Shown here: piece by piece, positions 1 through 8,941 of the stretch
How the letters are laid out: the number at the start of each line of letters is the position of its first letter
How positions within the stretch are numbered: position 1 is the stretch's first letter
Source of the DNA: Bacteroidota bacterium
Lineage (GTDB): Bacteria > Bacteroidota > Bacteroidia > AKYH767-A > OLB10
Length of the DNA stretch: 64,000 nucleotides
Direction of reading: 5' to 3'
NCBI GenBank assembly: GCA_016717325.1
Contig: JADKFV010000003.1
Location: 1 to 64,000, forward strand
Translations under genes and position numbers: made by a program
The notes under the pieces: model-generated
The model's database searches: none
What the model saw: the letters and a program-made list of their open reading frames with translations, nothing else
What the model was told of the DNA's origin: nothing

Positions 1-1
1 A

Positions 2-553
2 CCTACATTGATTCAATTGATAAACTCATGGCTCGAACGTTTTCCTTATTTTGAAAACGAAAAACTGTGGAAAAATTTCGATGCCAAAAACGCAAAGGAA
101 GATGGCCGACATGTTTTTTGGAGCGAATACAAATCTACTTATGCATCTACATTATTAGAAGTAGAAAAAGGAAATTTACAATCGTTCGAAACATTGTTTT
201 TTGATGGCGAAGAAGATAATGCATTTTCACCTAAAGCCAATCGTGCTGCATTGTTTATTATGTTGTATCGCGGTTATCCTTTGTTGCAACAACCTTATCA
301 ATTGCTAAATTTATTACTCGAAATAGATGAGCAATTATCTACCTGGCGGTTCCGTCATGTAAATATGGTGCATCGTATGATAGGTTCGCGTGTAGGAACA
401 GGAGGAAGCACCGGCAAAGATTATTTGCAAGGCGCATTACAAAAGCATTATATTTTTAAAGATGTTTCCAAGCTTACAAGTTTTCTTACACCACGAAGAA
501 ACATACCTCAATTAAGTATGGAATTACAATCGGCTTTGGGATTTTCAATTTAA
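2..553 (+). CDS. Tryptophan 2,3-dioxygenase, C-terminal part (5' truncated by window edge)
   Basis: The frame is open from the left edge and ends at TAA 551-553, so the N-terminus lies outside the window. About 184 residues of the C-terminal half are visible. The run WRFRHVNMVHRMIG followed by GTGGSTGKDYL matches the haem-binding helix and the substrate-binding glycine-rich loop of tryptophan 2,3-dioxygenases, which open the indole ring of L-tryptophan to N-formylkynurenine in the cytoplasm. The family is widespread in Bacteroidota as the first step of the kynurenine route. folK starts 21 bases downstream on the same strand, so the two may be co-transcribed. Family assignment is firm; the completeness of the gene cannot be judged. 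Confidence 0.85.
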   Translation, partial: PTLIQLINSWLERFPYFENEKLWKNFDAKNAKEDGRHVFWSEYKSTYASTLLEVEKGNLQSFETLFFDGEEDNAFSPKANRAALFIMLYRGYPLLQQPYQLLNLLLEIDEQLSTWRFRHVNMVHRMIGSRVGTGGSTGKDYLQGALQKHYIFKDVSKLTSFLTPRRNIPQLSMELQSALGFSI

Positions 554-574
554 GAATTTCTATAGGAATCATCA

Positions 575-1062
575 TTGGCCGAAAACAAAATTTATTTATT
601 GCTTGGTTCTAATCTTGGTGACCGGATAAAGAATTTAGAAACTGCAATTGAGCATTTAAAATCCGCATTAAACATTTCCGATGTTAAAGTTTCATCAGTA
701 TACCAATCCGAACCGTGGGGATATACTCATCAACCATGGTTTCTTAACTGCATTACAAGGACATACAAGCTTGAGTCCTCTGTTTTATTGAAAAAAAATC
801 AAAGACATTGAAATGACTATGGGCCGTAAACCCAGCAAAATGGCACGAGCGACTAATTGATATCGATATTTTATTTTACGGAAAAACCATTTTCAAAAAG
901 CCAAATTTGACAATACCACATCAGCATTTGCACGAGCGTAAATTTACTTTGGTTTGCCTGGCCGAATTATCACCTGGTTTTATTCATCCGGTTTTGCACA
1001 AGCGCATTTTTACTTTGCTAAAAAATTGCCCCGATACTTCCATTGTGAAAAATTATTCATAA
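575..1062 (+). CDS. folK: HPPK (folate pathway), broken by two 1-base indels
   Basis: This is 2-amino-4-hydroxy-6-hydroxymethyldihydropteridine pyrophosphokinase, which pyrophosphorylates the pterin in folate synthesis. The first frame reads KIYLLLGSNLGDRIKNLE and SVYQSEPWGY, the family's N-terminal motifs. It fails near 788-795 in an A run; removing one A gives LLKKIKDIEMTMGRKPSK. A second extra A near 836-840 breaks the frame again, after which WHERLIDIDILFYG, the HPPK signature, continues to a stop at 1060-1062. The repaired product is about 162 residues, normal for the family. The start is TTG at 575, preceded by a purine-rich ATAGGAA. Because the gene is normally essential and both breaks are single bases in or beside A runs, sequencing error is more likely than loss. 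A deoxynucleoside kinase follows, a common Bacteroidota neighbour. Confidence 0.8.
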
Positions 1063-1149
1063 CATCATTAAATAAAATAGCAGGTATTGTTGCAAATTTA
1101 TTTTCATTTGAAAAATTAAAGCAAATGCACGGAAATAGCAAAGTGGGTT

Positions 1150-1800
1150 ATGATAGATAAAATAAATGCAAAATATATTGTGATAGAAGGCAACATTGGC
1201 TCGGGTAAAACATCGCTCGCGCAAATGCTTTCGCAATACTATAATTGCAAACTGGTGCTGGAGGAATTTGCTGAAAATTCTTTTTTGCCAAAATTTTATG
1301 AGCAACCCGAGCGATGGGCGTTCCCATTAGAAATGAGTTTTCTTGCCGATAGGTTTCATCAGATGAAAAAAATGTTTAATCAATCTGATGTAGAAAATTT
1401 TCAAATCGTTTCCGATTATTTATTTGATAAGTCGATGATTTTTGCTTCAAATACTTTGAATGGAAATGAATGGCAGTTGTACGAAAGTTTTTTTTCCATT
1501 ATAAATCAAAGCATGCCCAAGCCCGACATTATTTTATACCTTTCAAACTCTATTGAAGGCTTACAGCAAAACATTAAAAAGCGCGGGCGCAATTACGAGC
1601 AAAACATAGCTCCCGAATATTTGGAAAAAATTGAAAGTGGTTATCGGCAGTTTATATCAAATCATCCCGAATTGAACATTATAGTTATTCCATCAAATGA
1701 ATTGGATTTTGTTAACAACCCTGTTGATTTCACAAATATTCGTATTGCCTTAGAAAAAGCTATCGTTGATAACCAAAAAACACTATTTCCCCATATTTAG
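1150..1800 (+). CDS. Deoxynucleoside kinase family protein
   Basis: A 216-residue cytoplasmic kinase of the dNK family (deoxyadenosine/deoxyguanosine kinases), which phosphorylates deoxynucleosides for nucleotide salvage. Near the N-terminus is the P-loop IEGNIGSGKTSLAQ (residues 12-25). The segment FPLEMSFLADRFHQ and the SDYLFDKS motif fit the substrate-binding and DRS-like regions, and IILYLSNSIEGLQQNIKKRGR with the following ERI-like segment fits the LID region of the family. Length is typical. It lies 87 bases after folK on the same strand. Exact nucleoside preference cannot be read from the sequence. Confidence 0.88.
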   Translation: MIDKINAKYIVIEGNIGSGKTSLAQMLSQYYNCKLVLEEFAENSFLPKFYEQPERWAFPLEMSFLADRFHQMKKMFNQSDVENFQIVSDYLFDKSMIFASNTLNGNEWQLYESFFSIINQSMPKPDIILYLSNSIEGLQQNIKKRGRNYEQNIAPEYLEKIESGYRQFISNHPELNIIVIPSNELDFVNNPVDFTNIRIALEKAIVDNQKTLFPHI

Positions 1801-1917
1801 GTTTGTCCTTTAAAAATAAAAACATTATCATTGCCACATATTCGAAAAGTTATCAACATGCGTTAATAACTTCCTCAGTCAAAATGGTATTTCTTCTCTC
1901 TTTCTAACTATTGATAT

Positions 1918-3453
1918 ATGAAGTCAAAAATTTATCCTACATTATTGAGTTGTGTTTTGGTGTTGGCAACATCATCAATTTTTGGTCAGGGCAATAATAG
2001 CTTTGGGCTGCCAAATCCTAAACAATTCGATCGCTTTTCTTTTAGTGTGGTTGCCGGTGCCGCTACATTGCAGGGAGACATTAAACATACCAAAGCAGCC
2101 AATAATAGTTTGAAACAATTTGTTTTTAATCCTATTTACGGATTCCAGTTTGGCTATCAAATGACTTACACTCTAGGTTTGCGTTTTCGCGGAATGGTAA
2201 CTGAATTTAAAGATACACCTATCGATTCCATTTACATCAAAAAATTTAAGAGCTCTTATTTGGTTGATTACAACAGCCCAGTGCGCGAAGGAGCATTAAG
2301 TTTGGTTTATAATTTTGGTAACATCACTTTTTTAAAACGAAATCAAAGCGTGCATATGTTTCTTACTGCCGGCTTGGGAATATTTTCGCATCAGGCTACT
2401 GTGAAACAATTACCAAAAGGGCAGGCTATAATTGAAGATAATAAAGTGTCGCAATTTATGATCCCACTTGGTGTAGGTTTTAAATACCGTTTGGGTCATG
2501 CTGATATAGCTTTAGGATATGATTTTAGAAAAACTTTTACCGATAAAATTGAAGGAGTATCAAGCGATAATTCACAAAACGATGCATACTCAACTTACAC
2601 TGCTGCATTGACTTTCACTTTCGGGAAAAAGAAAAAAGTAATGGAGTGGATCAATCCTATGGATGTTGTTTATCAAGACCTGAACCGTATGGATAAAAAG
2701 GTGGATAGTGTTTCAACGGATACAGACGGTGATGGTGTTTCGGATATGTTTGATAAAGATAACAATACACCTAAAGGAGCAAAAACATATAGTGATGGAA
2801 CTTTGCTCGATACCGATAATGATGGCATTCCTGATTTTAAAGATATGGATCCTTTTTCGGCACGTGGTGCTAAGGTAGATGCCGAAGGTCGCGAAATTGA
2901 TATCGATGGTGATGGTGTGCCCGATAGTCGTGATATGGAACCTACAACTGAAAAAGGTGCGCTTGTGAATTTTCAGGGAGTGACCATTGTACTTAACAAC
3001 ATAGCTACCTCTAACAATACAAATAATACAGGTAATGGCAATAATAATGGTAAAACAATCGATAGTACTACCACCAACAACAATAACATAGAGCCGGTAA
3101 ATAATTATTCCACAACCAATGTTACAGGCACATATTTTCCATCTATATTTTTCGATTTTGGAAGCACTTCTGTAAAAGATATGTATCAGGAGCGATTGCT
3201 TATTGTTGCGCGTGCACTAAAAATGAATCCCGATTTGAAAGTTACGCTAACAGGTTGTGCCGACAATAGTGGTACAGGAAATTTCAACGAGCGTCTGGGA
3301 TTGAAGCGTGCAGAAGAGTGCCGCAAAATTTTAGTTGAACAATATGGTATTGAAGAAAATCGTGTGCTTACCGAAACAAAAGGTAACCGTCAACCTTTGA
3401 ATAACAACAGCGATTTCTTAAACCGCAGAGTAGACTTCTCTATCTCGAAATAA
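1918..3453 (+). CDS. OmpA-family outer membrane protein with TSP3 calcium-binding repeats
   Basis: 511 residues. Signal peptide 1-23 (cleavage after IFGQ). Residues about 35-235 alternate like an outer-membrane beta-barrel and end in the aromatic-rich strand YTAALTFTFGK. Residues about 265-345 hold three thrombospondin type-3 repeats (DTDGDGVSD, DTDNDGIPD, DIDGDGVPD), which usually bind calcium. An Asn/Thr-rich linker covers about 360-400, and residues 405-511 form an OmpA C-terminal peptidoglycan-binding domain (FFDFGSTSVKD, then NERLGLKRAEECRKIL). The likely role is anchoring the outer membrane to peptidoglycan; such proteins are abundant in Bacteroidota. A large palindromic repeat follows the stop codon. 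Confidence 0.9.
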   Translation: MKSKIYPTLLSCVLVLATSSIFGQGNNSFGLPNPKQFDRFSFSVVAGAATLQGDIKHTKAANNSLKQFVFNPIYGFQFGYQMTYTLGLRFRGMVTEFKDTPIDSIYIKKFKSSYLVDYNSPVREGALSLVYNFGNITFLKRNQSVHMFLTAGLGIFSHQATVKQLPKGQAIIEDNKVSQFMIPLGVGFKYRLGHADIALGYDFRKTFTDKIEGVSSDNSQNDAYSTYTAALTFTFGKKKKVMEWINPMDVVYQDLNRMDKKVDSVSTDTDGDGVSDMFDKDNNTPKGAKTYSDGTLLDTDNDGIPDFKDMDPFSARGAKVDAEGREIDIDGDGVPDSRDMEPTTEKGALVNFQGVTIVLNNIATSNNTNNTGNGNNNGKTIDSTTTNNNNIEPVNNYSTTNVTGTYFPSIFFDFGSTSVKDMYQERLLIVARALKMNPDLKVTLTGCADNSGTGNFNERLGLKRAEECRKILVEQYGIEENRVLTETKGNRQPLNNNSDFLNRRVDFSISK

Positions 3454-3471
3454 ACTTACTACTCACCTCTA

Positions 3472-3560
3472 GTCATTCAGTAGGAACCTTATTTCTACTT
3501 CAGATAAATTTGTTTAAAAACAAAATTTCCTAAGTCACAATAAGCTTCTTCCTGAATGAC
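3472..3560. repeat. Large imperfect palindrome between convergent genes
   Basis: Outer arms of 22 bases (3472-3493 and 3539-3560) begin GTCATTCAG and end CTGAATGAC, with about 18 of 22 positions pairing. An inner AT-rich stem (AAATTTGTTT at 3506-3515 with CAAAATTT at 3521-3528) occupies the loop. It lies between the stops of the OmpA gene (+) and the T9SS gene (-). It may act as a bidirectional terminator or be a REP/MITE-like element; no second copy was seen in this window. Confidence 0.6.
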
Positions 3561-3611
3561 GGTTTGAAGATAAATCTGTTCAACACCCAAAGTAATTATA
3601 AAACTAATTCT

Positions 3612-5453
3612 TCAACGCAAAGAAATTTTTCTATCAAACACTTTTCCATTTGCAACACAACGCAAATGATAAACGCCCTTAGCAAAAATAGCAGTGTCAA
3701 TATTAAAATATGTGTTGTTGGTTTTTTTGACAAAAACTAATTTCCCCATTGCATCTATTATTGTAATCTCAAAAGTTGTTTGCAATAAATTATTGATAAC
3801 AATTTCTGTTTCGTTTTGAATCACACTTAGGCCCGAAATAGAATTAAATGATTCATGTACTCCACTTACAAGCACGCCTGATGGTGTGCTGCAACCATTG
3901 CTGTCGGTAATAATCACAAAATAGCTTTGTAACAAAGCCGGAGGATAAAAATATTGATTTGTGGAAAGCACCAGTGTTGTATTGTTTGTATTGTACCACG
4001 CATAAGTTATTGCTTGCGAACAATACAATGTGTCGTTACTAATTGTAATTAAAGGAGCAGGCGGGCTTTGATGTTCCGTTACAAAATTGGTTAACGTAAG
4101 CGAATCGCAACCTGCTGCATTACAGGCAAGGAGTTTAACATCGAAACTACCATAGCTGGCATAATATATTCCTGTAGGATTTTGATCGGTAGAAGTATTG
4201 GGTGCTGCACCATTAAAAGTCCATTGCCATGATGTAGGATTGTTTGTAGAAAAATCAAAAAAATCAATAGCTTGTTTTTCGCACCACGATGAATCGCTGG
4301 CTGCAATTTGCACCACTGGCACTGCACACGGACTAAAAGTAACATTCAGGGTGTCGATGGCTATACAACCGTTGCTGCTTGCTGTAACATAATATGCACC
4401 GCTTGTACTTACACTAATTGAACTGTTTGTGTTTCCATTTTGCCATGTATATGATGATGCACCACTCGATGATGCATCAATAATAAAAGTGCTACCAATA
4501 CAAACCGTAGTATCGTTACCCAAATTTAATGTTGGAGCATAATCAACGTATATGGTATAGGTTAAAGTATCGTTGCTGCCATAAATTATATAGCTGGTTG
4601 TTGAGTCGGGGCTAAGTGTTAAAATGGAATCGGTAGAAAAAACATTGTTGGGATTTGTTGATAAAGCCCAAAAGTAATATCCGCTATTGGTAGCAGCTAA
4701 AATGGTAGAATCGCCATAACATATTGTGGAATCGCCTGTTACATAAAGGTTTGCCGGTGCTAATGAAACGTCATCAATAAATAAATAGCACACGTCATAC
4801 TGAAATGATCCCGGAAAAGGTGTTGTAGTAGTATTAGCATCGTCAAAGAAATTTCCAAATGTAAGATACTGCTCACCACCTAATGCGGTATAAGAAAGCG
4901 TTAATGTATTCCATCCGGTTTTGGTATTTAAATAAATTGAAGATTTAGCCTGTGGCACAAAGGGCAATGAAAAAGAATTACCACTTCCCACCAATGGATT
5001 AACAGAAAAGTGACATCCAAAATCATCGGTGGCATATTTCGATTCATCGGCAAGTGAATATTGCATCGATAAATTATAAGTCACACCGGCAATCATTGGG
5101 CTGCTTAATTGTGTTTGTATGTATTCGCGAAATTCAGGCGAAGCAGTGTAAAACAATGCCATACCAACATACCCACTTCCGGTTGCAGGCATTTCGTTGC
5201 CAATAAAACTTACCGGTACCGAAACGATACCCGTAGAGCATATGTGAAAATAATCGGCACTGCCCCCCTGATTGGTTATATTATCCCAACCAATGGCGTT
5301 TGGCAATTGTGCAACATTGCCGGGGCACGATGTATAGTTTTCGAAACTGGCATTAGTAACTAAATTCTGGCTTAAACTCACTTTTACATTTATTACAAAT
5401 AGCAAAAGGGTAACCATCGTTTTTAGGCCACTGATTGTTGTTTTTGTTTTCAT
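3612..5453 (-). CDS. T9SS type A sorting domain-containing secreted protein with PKD domain
   Basis: 613 residues. Signal peptide about 1-29 (ends VSLSQ). The N-terminal third, starting NLVTNASFENYTSCPGN, resembles the jelly-roll modules seen in many Bacteroidota secreted proteins (ends near YLFIDDVSLAP). It is followed by immunoglobulin-like segments, a PKD domain (WQWTFNGAAPNTSTDQNPTGIYYASYGSFDV), another Ig-like stretch and a C-terminal type A T9SS sorting domain (about 535-613, ending GVYHLRCVANGKVFDRKISL). Its C-terminal 260 or so residues are close to those of the next gene upstream, so the pair arose by tandem duplication or segment exchange. Probably exported to the surface or medium; ligand unknown. 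Confidence 0.85.
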   Translation of the reverse strand: MKTKTTISGLKTMVTLLLFVINVKVSLSQNLVTNASFENYTSCPGNVAQLPNAIGWDNITNQGGSADYFHICSTGIVSVPVSFIGNEMPATGSGYVGMALFYTASPEFREYIQTQLSSPMIAGVTYNLSMQYSLADESKYATDDFGCHFSVNPLVGSGNSFSLPFVPQAKSSIYLNTKTGWNTLTLSYTALGGEQYLTFGNFFDDANTTTTPFPGSFQYDVCYLFIDDVSLAPANLYVTGDSTICYGDSTILAATNSGYYFWALSTNPNNVFSTDSILTLSPDSTTSYIIYGSNDTLTYTIYVDYAPTLNLGNDTTVCIGSTFIIDASSSGASSYTWQNGNTNSSISVSTSGAYYVTASSNGCIAIDTLNVTFSPCAVPVVQIAASDSSWCEKQAIDFFDFSTNNPTSWQWTFNGAAPNTSTDQNPTGIYYASYGSFDVKLLACNAAGCDSLTLTNFVTEHQSPPAPLITISNDTLYCSQAITYAWYNTNNTTLVLSTNQYFYPPALLQSYFVIITDSNGCSTPSGVLVSGVHESFNSISGLSVIQNETEIVINNLLQTTFEITIIDAMGKLVFVKKTNNTYFNIDTAIFAKGVYHLRCVANGKVFDRKISLR

Positions 5454-5474
5454 GATAATCTTTTTTGGCAGCTT

Positions 5475-7760
5475 TTATTTTTTATTAACAAGCATTTTTT
5501 GTGTCAGAATATTTTTTGAGGTTGATGCAGTTACAAAATAAATTCCATCAACTAAGCCACTTGTATTTATTTCGCTAGTATGCGAAATATTGTTGGATGA
5601 TACATATACTAATTTTGCATTTACATCATAAATACTCAATGTATAGTTTTCTAAATTGGTATTGACTATGTAGCTGTTTCCTGTCAAATCATTTTGATGG
5701 CAACTTAAATAAATGGCATTTCCAAATACATCAACAATGCTATTAACTATAACTGTAGACGATGGTGTACTACAACCATTGCTATCGGTAATGGTAACAT
5801 AGTAACTTCCGAATTGTGTAGGGAAAAAATATGCATTGGTTGATAATACCAAAGAAGTATTGTTTGTGTTATACCACGCATAGCTTACAGCACTCGAACA
5901 ATATAAAGTGTCGTTGCTTATGCTAACAGTAGGTGCAGGTGGATTTTGGTGTTCGGTTACAAAATTTGAAATGGTTACCGAATCGCAACCGGCAGCATTA
6001 CATGCCACAAGCGTTACATCAAAACTTCCATAACTGGGATAATAAATTCCTGCAGGGTTTTGATCAGTTGATGTTGATGGAGAAGCACCGGCAAAAGTCC
6101 ATGACCATGTTGTAGGATTGTTAGTAGAAATATCAAAAAAGTCTACCGATTGCTTTTCGCACCACGATGAATCGCTCGATGAAAACTGTACAACCGGTGC
6201 TGCACAAGGACTAAAGGTAACATTAATTGTATCGGTGCCATCGCATCCATTATCACTTGCTACTACATAATATGCACCACTCGTATTTACACTTATCGAA
6301 CTATTTGTATTTCCATTTTGCCATGTGTATGAGCTTGCTCCGCTTGCCGATGCATCAATAACAAAGGTGCTGCCAATACAAACTGTAGTATCATTTCCAA
6401 GCGATACCGAAGGTGCAACGTTGATTGTTAACGGTAAATACAATGTATCGGTAACGGCACTTTGATTTACTAAAATAACCTGCACATTATATGTACCCGG
6501 TGCAGTAAAAACATGACCAACCTCATAGTACTGCGATGAGTTTAGCAATCCCGAACTTGGGTCATCGAAATTCCATGAGCAAATAACATATGCTCCGGAA
6601 TCGGCCACCGTAAAAAGTGTTTGATCGCCAAAACAAGTATTTTGAAATCCTACACTGTTGAAATAACTCGGCAACATATTGGGTAGTCCATAATAACATG
6701 TATTGCCACCAAGCGAAAAACCATTATCAATGTATGCACATCCCAAACCCACCACATCGGGGTTTTGAATAATACCCAACCAAGGCAACGTTTTACGGGC
6801 GGAATAAATTTTTCCATCAGGAGCAAGTTGTAAAGCACCCAGTTCGGGGCTGCTGCTGGTAGCTACCAATAATTGTGATGCTTGTATTGCTGCAGGCGAA
6901 CCGGCATCAAGGTCATATTGATAGATAGGATTTACAAATTCGGTACCATATAAAACTTTACTGTTTGGCGAAAACTCTACACCGTATGTGAGGTTGGGAA
7001 CTACCAGCGGAATTGCATTTGAAGGTATGCCGGTAGCATTATCAAAATCGAAAAGCTCGAACATATTGGAGCGCGATATTGCCACGGCAAGTTTATTACC
7101 ATCGGGCGATATTTTCATATATCCTATTGAATTCGTATTGCCAAAACCTGTATGTACTGTTCCTACTGTAGTGATTACAGGAGTAAGAACAAGTCCGGCA
7201 GAGGTGAGTAAATAAGCATAAAATTCTGCGCTATTATATTTGTGCGTTACTATCCAAATGTCTTGTCCATTGGCATGTCGGCAGCCGGTTACTTTTTCGC
7301 TTACAGGAGTTACCAATAAAACATTTTTTGTAGTTACATTACCCAAGCCTCCGTTAAAGGTCATGTCCACAATCGAATATCGAAATCCATCTGGCCCCGC
7401 CTCCTGATCAACAGTAAATACAAAATAAGTATTTGCATTGCCCGGTTGCTGCACTATTAGTGCTGCCTGACTTGATGAGGAAGCCCCAAGCAAACCGGTG
7501 CCATTTGGCATTGCATTGTGGTTCTTATCCCAAACGGTGGCACCATCCGAGTAAAGCAGCAGGGCACCGTTATTGTCGGCCATAGATGAACTGCCTTCGG
7601 TGGTATTTACCTGCCCGCCAGTTACAAATACGGGACTTCCCGAATTAAAATCGAGGCCACAACTTGTAGGGAACTGCCATTGATTTATTTTTTTTGAATT
7701 TTGGGCACCAACGTATATGCTTACCGTTAGCAACATAAACAACAAAGTAGTTTTTTTCAT
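5475..7760 (-). CDS. T9SS type A secreted protein: beta-propeller plus PKD
   Basis: 761 residues from ATG at 7760; an in-frame upstream ATG at 7793 would place 11 polar residues before the signal peptide MKKTTLLFMLLTVSIYVGAQ, so the inner start is preferred. Residues about 25-370 look like a WD40/YVTN-type propeller (repeats such as SPDGNKLAVAISRSNMFELFDFD and APDGKIYSARKT). A PKD domain, an Ig-like domain, a second PKD (WSWTFAGASPSTSTDQNPAGIYYPSYGSFDV) and a T9SS C-terminal domain (ends GIYFVTASTSKNILTQKMLV) follow. The second half is nearly parallel to the neighbouring gene at 3612-5453, 21 bases downstream; the two are probably co-transcribed. Confidence 0.85.
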   Translation of the reverse strand: MKKTTLLFMLLTVSIYVGAQNSKKINQWQFPTSCGLDFNSGSPVFVTGGQVNTTEGSSSMADNNGALLLYSDGATVWDKNHNAMPNGTGLLGASSSSQAALIVQQPGNANTYFVFTVDQEAGPDGFRYSIVDMTFNGGLGNVTTKNVLLVTPVSEKVTGCRHANGQDIWIVTHKYNSAEFYAYLLTSAGLVLTPVITTVGTVHTGFGNTNSIGYMKISPDGNKLAVAISRSNMFELFDFDNATGIPSNAIPLVVPNLTYGVEFSPNSKVLYGTEFVNPIYQYDLDAGSPAAIQASQLLVATSSSPELGALQLAPDGKIYSARKTLPWLGIIQNPDVVGLGCAYIDNGFSLGGNTCYYGLPNMLPSYFNSVGFQNTCFGDQTLFTVADSGAYVICSWNFDDPSSGLLNSSQYYEVGHVFTAPGTYNVQVILVNQSAVTDTLYLPLTINVAPSVSLGNDTTVCIGSTFVIDASASGASSYTWQNGNTNSSISVNTSGAYYVVASDNGCDGTDTINVTFSPCAAPVVQFSSSDSSWCEKQSVDFFDISTNNPTTWSWTFAGASPSTSTDQNPAGIYYPSYGSFDVTLVACNAAGCDSVTISNFVTEHQNPPAPTVSISNDTLYCSSAVSYAWYNTNNTSLVLSTNAYFFPTQFGSYYVTITDSNGCSTPSSTVIVNSIVDVFGNAIYLSCHQNDLTGNSYIVNTNLENYTLSIYDVNAKLVYVSSNNISHTSEINTSGLVDGIYFVTASTSKNILTQKMLVNKK

Positions 7761-7926
7761 AATGATGTATTGATTTGCAAATTTATTGCCCAAATGTAAT
7801 TATTTAACCCTATACTAAAAATGGGCAAGGCCAACTTTTAAATATAATCAAACTCTTGTTTAATCTTTATGGATTTGGATAGAAAACAATAATTTTGTTG
7901 TTTTTTATTAGTAGAAAAGAATCGTT

Positions 7927-7934
7927 TATATTTG
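7927..7934 (+). promoter_or_regulatory. Bacteroidota -7 promoter element (TATATTTG)
   Basis: An exact match to the TAnnTTTG -7 consensus, 26 bases before the lipoprotein ATG at 7961. No well-spaced TTTG -33 element was found, so only the -7 part is supported. Confidence 0.45.
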
Positions 7935-7960
7935 AAGAATTAAACTAACCTTTGAAGCAT

Positions 7961-8836
7961 ATGACTGTAAATTCCAAACAAACTAATAAGCTCATATTAT
8001 GTGTAATGTTTTCTATGATGCTGGTAAATTGCCAAAACACACCTTCCAACAATAGCAATAATCCTATTGATTCAACAGCCGGAGCAAGTTCAAGAATGAA
8101 GACTGATTCGCAAGCTGAAGCTGCACCTTTAGATACGATTACTTCTCTGGCAGATCAAAAAGATACAGTGGCATATTTTAGGGCTCCTGATGGAAAAGTA
8201 TATAAAGTAGAACTTGCCGATGAAAACGGTAATTTGGTAAAACCACAATCGTATGTAGAAAAAACTACCGACTCTTTATATTGTATTACCGATTTGTTTC
8301 TGGGTACCGAACGTAAAAATGCAAAGTCTACTTTTTTAATAAAGACCATTAAATTTTACAATACTGTTAATGCATTGAAAGTAACACTTGCTGCTGACTC
8401 CATAATGCGTAACCTTAATCCTGCAATAACTACTGCTATAAATTCACCGCGGGTAATACAAGAAAAACGAAATGTAAATATTAAAACTGCATTTATTTAT
8501 GCTATCAGTCGCGAGAACGATAATGATTTTCATTTGATAATAGGTGATACATTGCCTTACAATGCAGCAAAATCATTAAATGTGGAACTTGCCGGTATTC
8601 CCAATCCTGCCAACACTTCAAAAGATACATTAACAAAAGTTCGTACTAAGGTCGAAGCATATTTTGGAGAAAAATGTAGTGGTGCATATTCTGTTTTTAC
8701 TCCACCAATAAAAATAAGTGTAAGTGGCAGTTTGTTCTACGATATTGGACATCCTCCGGGACTGGTGGGCACAGGAATTTATAAGCCATCATCATCGTGG
8801 GAAATACATCCTATGAGCGATATTGTTTTTAAGTAA
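7961..8836 (+). CDS. Lipoprotein of unknown function
   Basis: 291 residues from ATG 7961; an in-frame TTG at 7952 adds only three residues and is not needed. The N-terminus has a lipoprotein signal ending MLVNC (lipobox Cys near residue 24), followed by an Asn/Ser-rich spacer typical of surface-tethered Bacteroidota lipoproteins. The middle contains VAYFRAPDGKVYKVELADENGNLV and a segment RVIQEKRNVNIKTAFIYAISREND; the C-terminus has SVSGSLFYDIGHPPGLVGTG, a small conserved-looking block reminiscent of proteins that assess a whole-molecule context. I do not recognise a known family. It is a single gene between the divergent T9SS gene and the esterase. Confidence 0.7.
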   Translation: MTVNSKQTNKLILCVMFSMMLVNCQNTPSNNSNNPIDSTAGASSRMKTDSQAEAAPLDTITSLADQKDTVAYFRAPDGKVYKVELADENGNLVKPQSYVEKTTDSLYCITDLFLGTERKNAKSTFLIKTIKFYNTVNALKVTLAADSIMRNLNPAITTAINSPRVIQEKRNVNIKTAFIYAISRENDNDFHLIIGDTLPYNAAKSLNVELAGIPNPANTSKDTLTKVRTKVEAYFGEKCSGAYSVFTPPIKISVSGSLFYDIGHPPGLVGTGIYKPSSSWEIHPMSDIVFK

Positions 8837-8929
8837 TTCCATTTCTGTTTTTGCGAACAAAAGATATGGTTAACAAATTTGACAGAATATTTTTCTGATA
8901 AAGCTATCATCTTTTAGTTCAAAAAGCAT

Positions 8930-8937
8930 TAATTTTG
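8930..8937 (+). promoter_or_regulatory. Possible -7 element (TAATTTTG) close to the start codon
   Basis: Matches TAnnTTTG but ends only 4 bases before the esterase ATG at 8942, so a transcript from it would be nearly leaderless. No -33 element was seen. Confidence 0.3.
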
Positions 8938-8941
8938 CAAC

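Noticed and set aside
954..1160. 68-residue frame after folK
   Set aside because: It is the wrong frame of the 3' part of folK, whose true frame reads the HPPK C-terminus to 1062.
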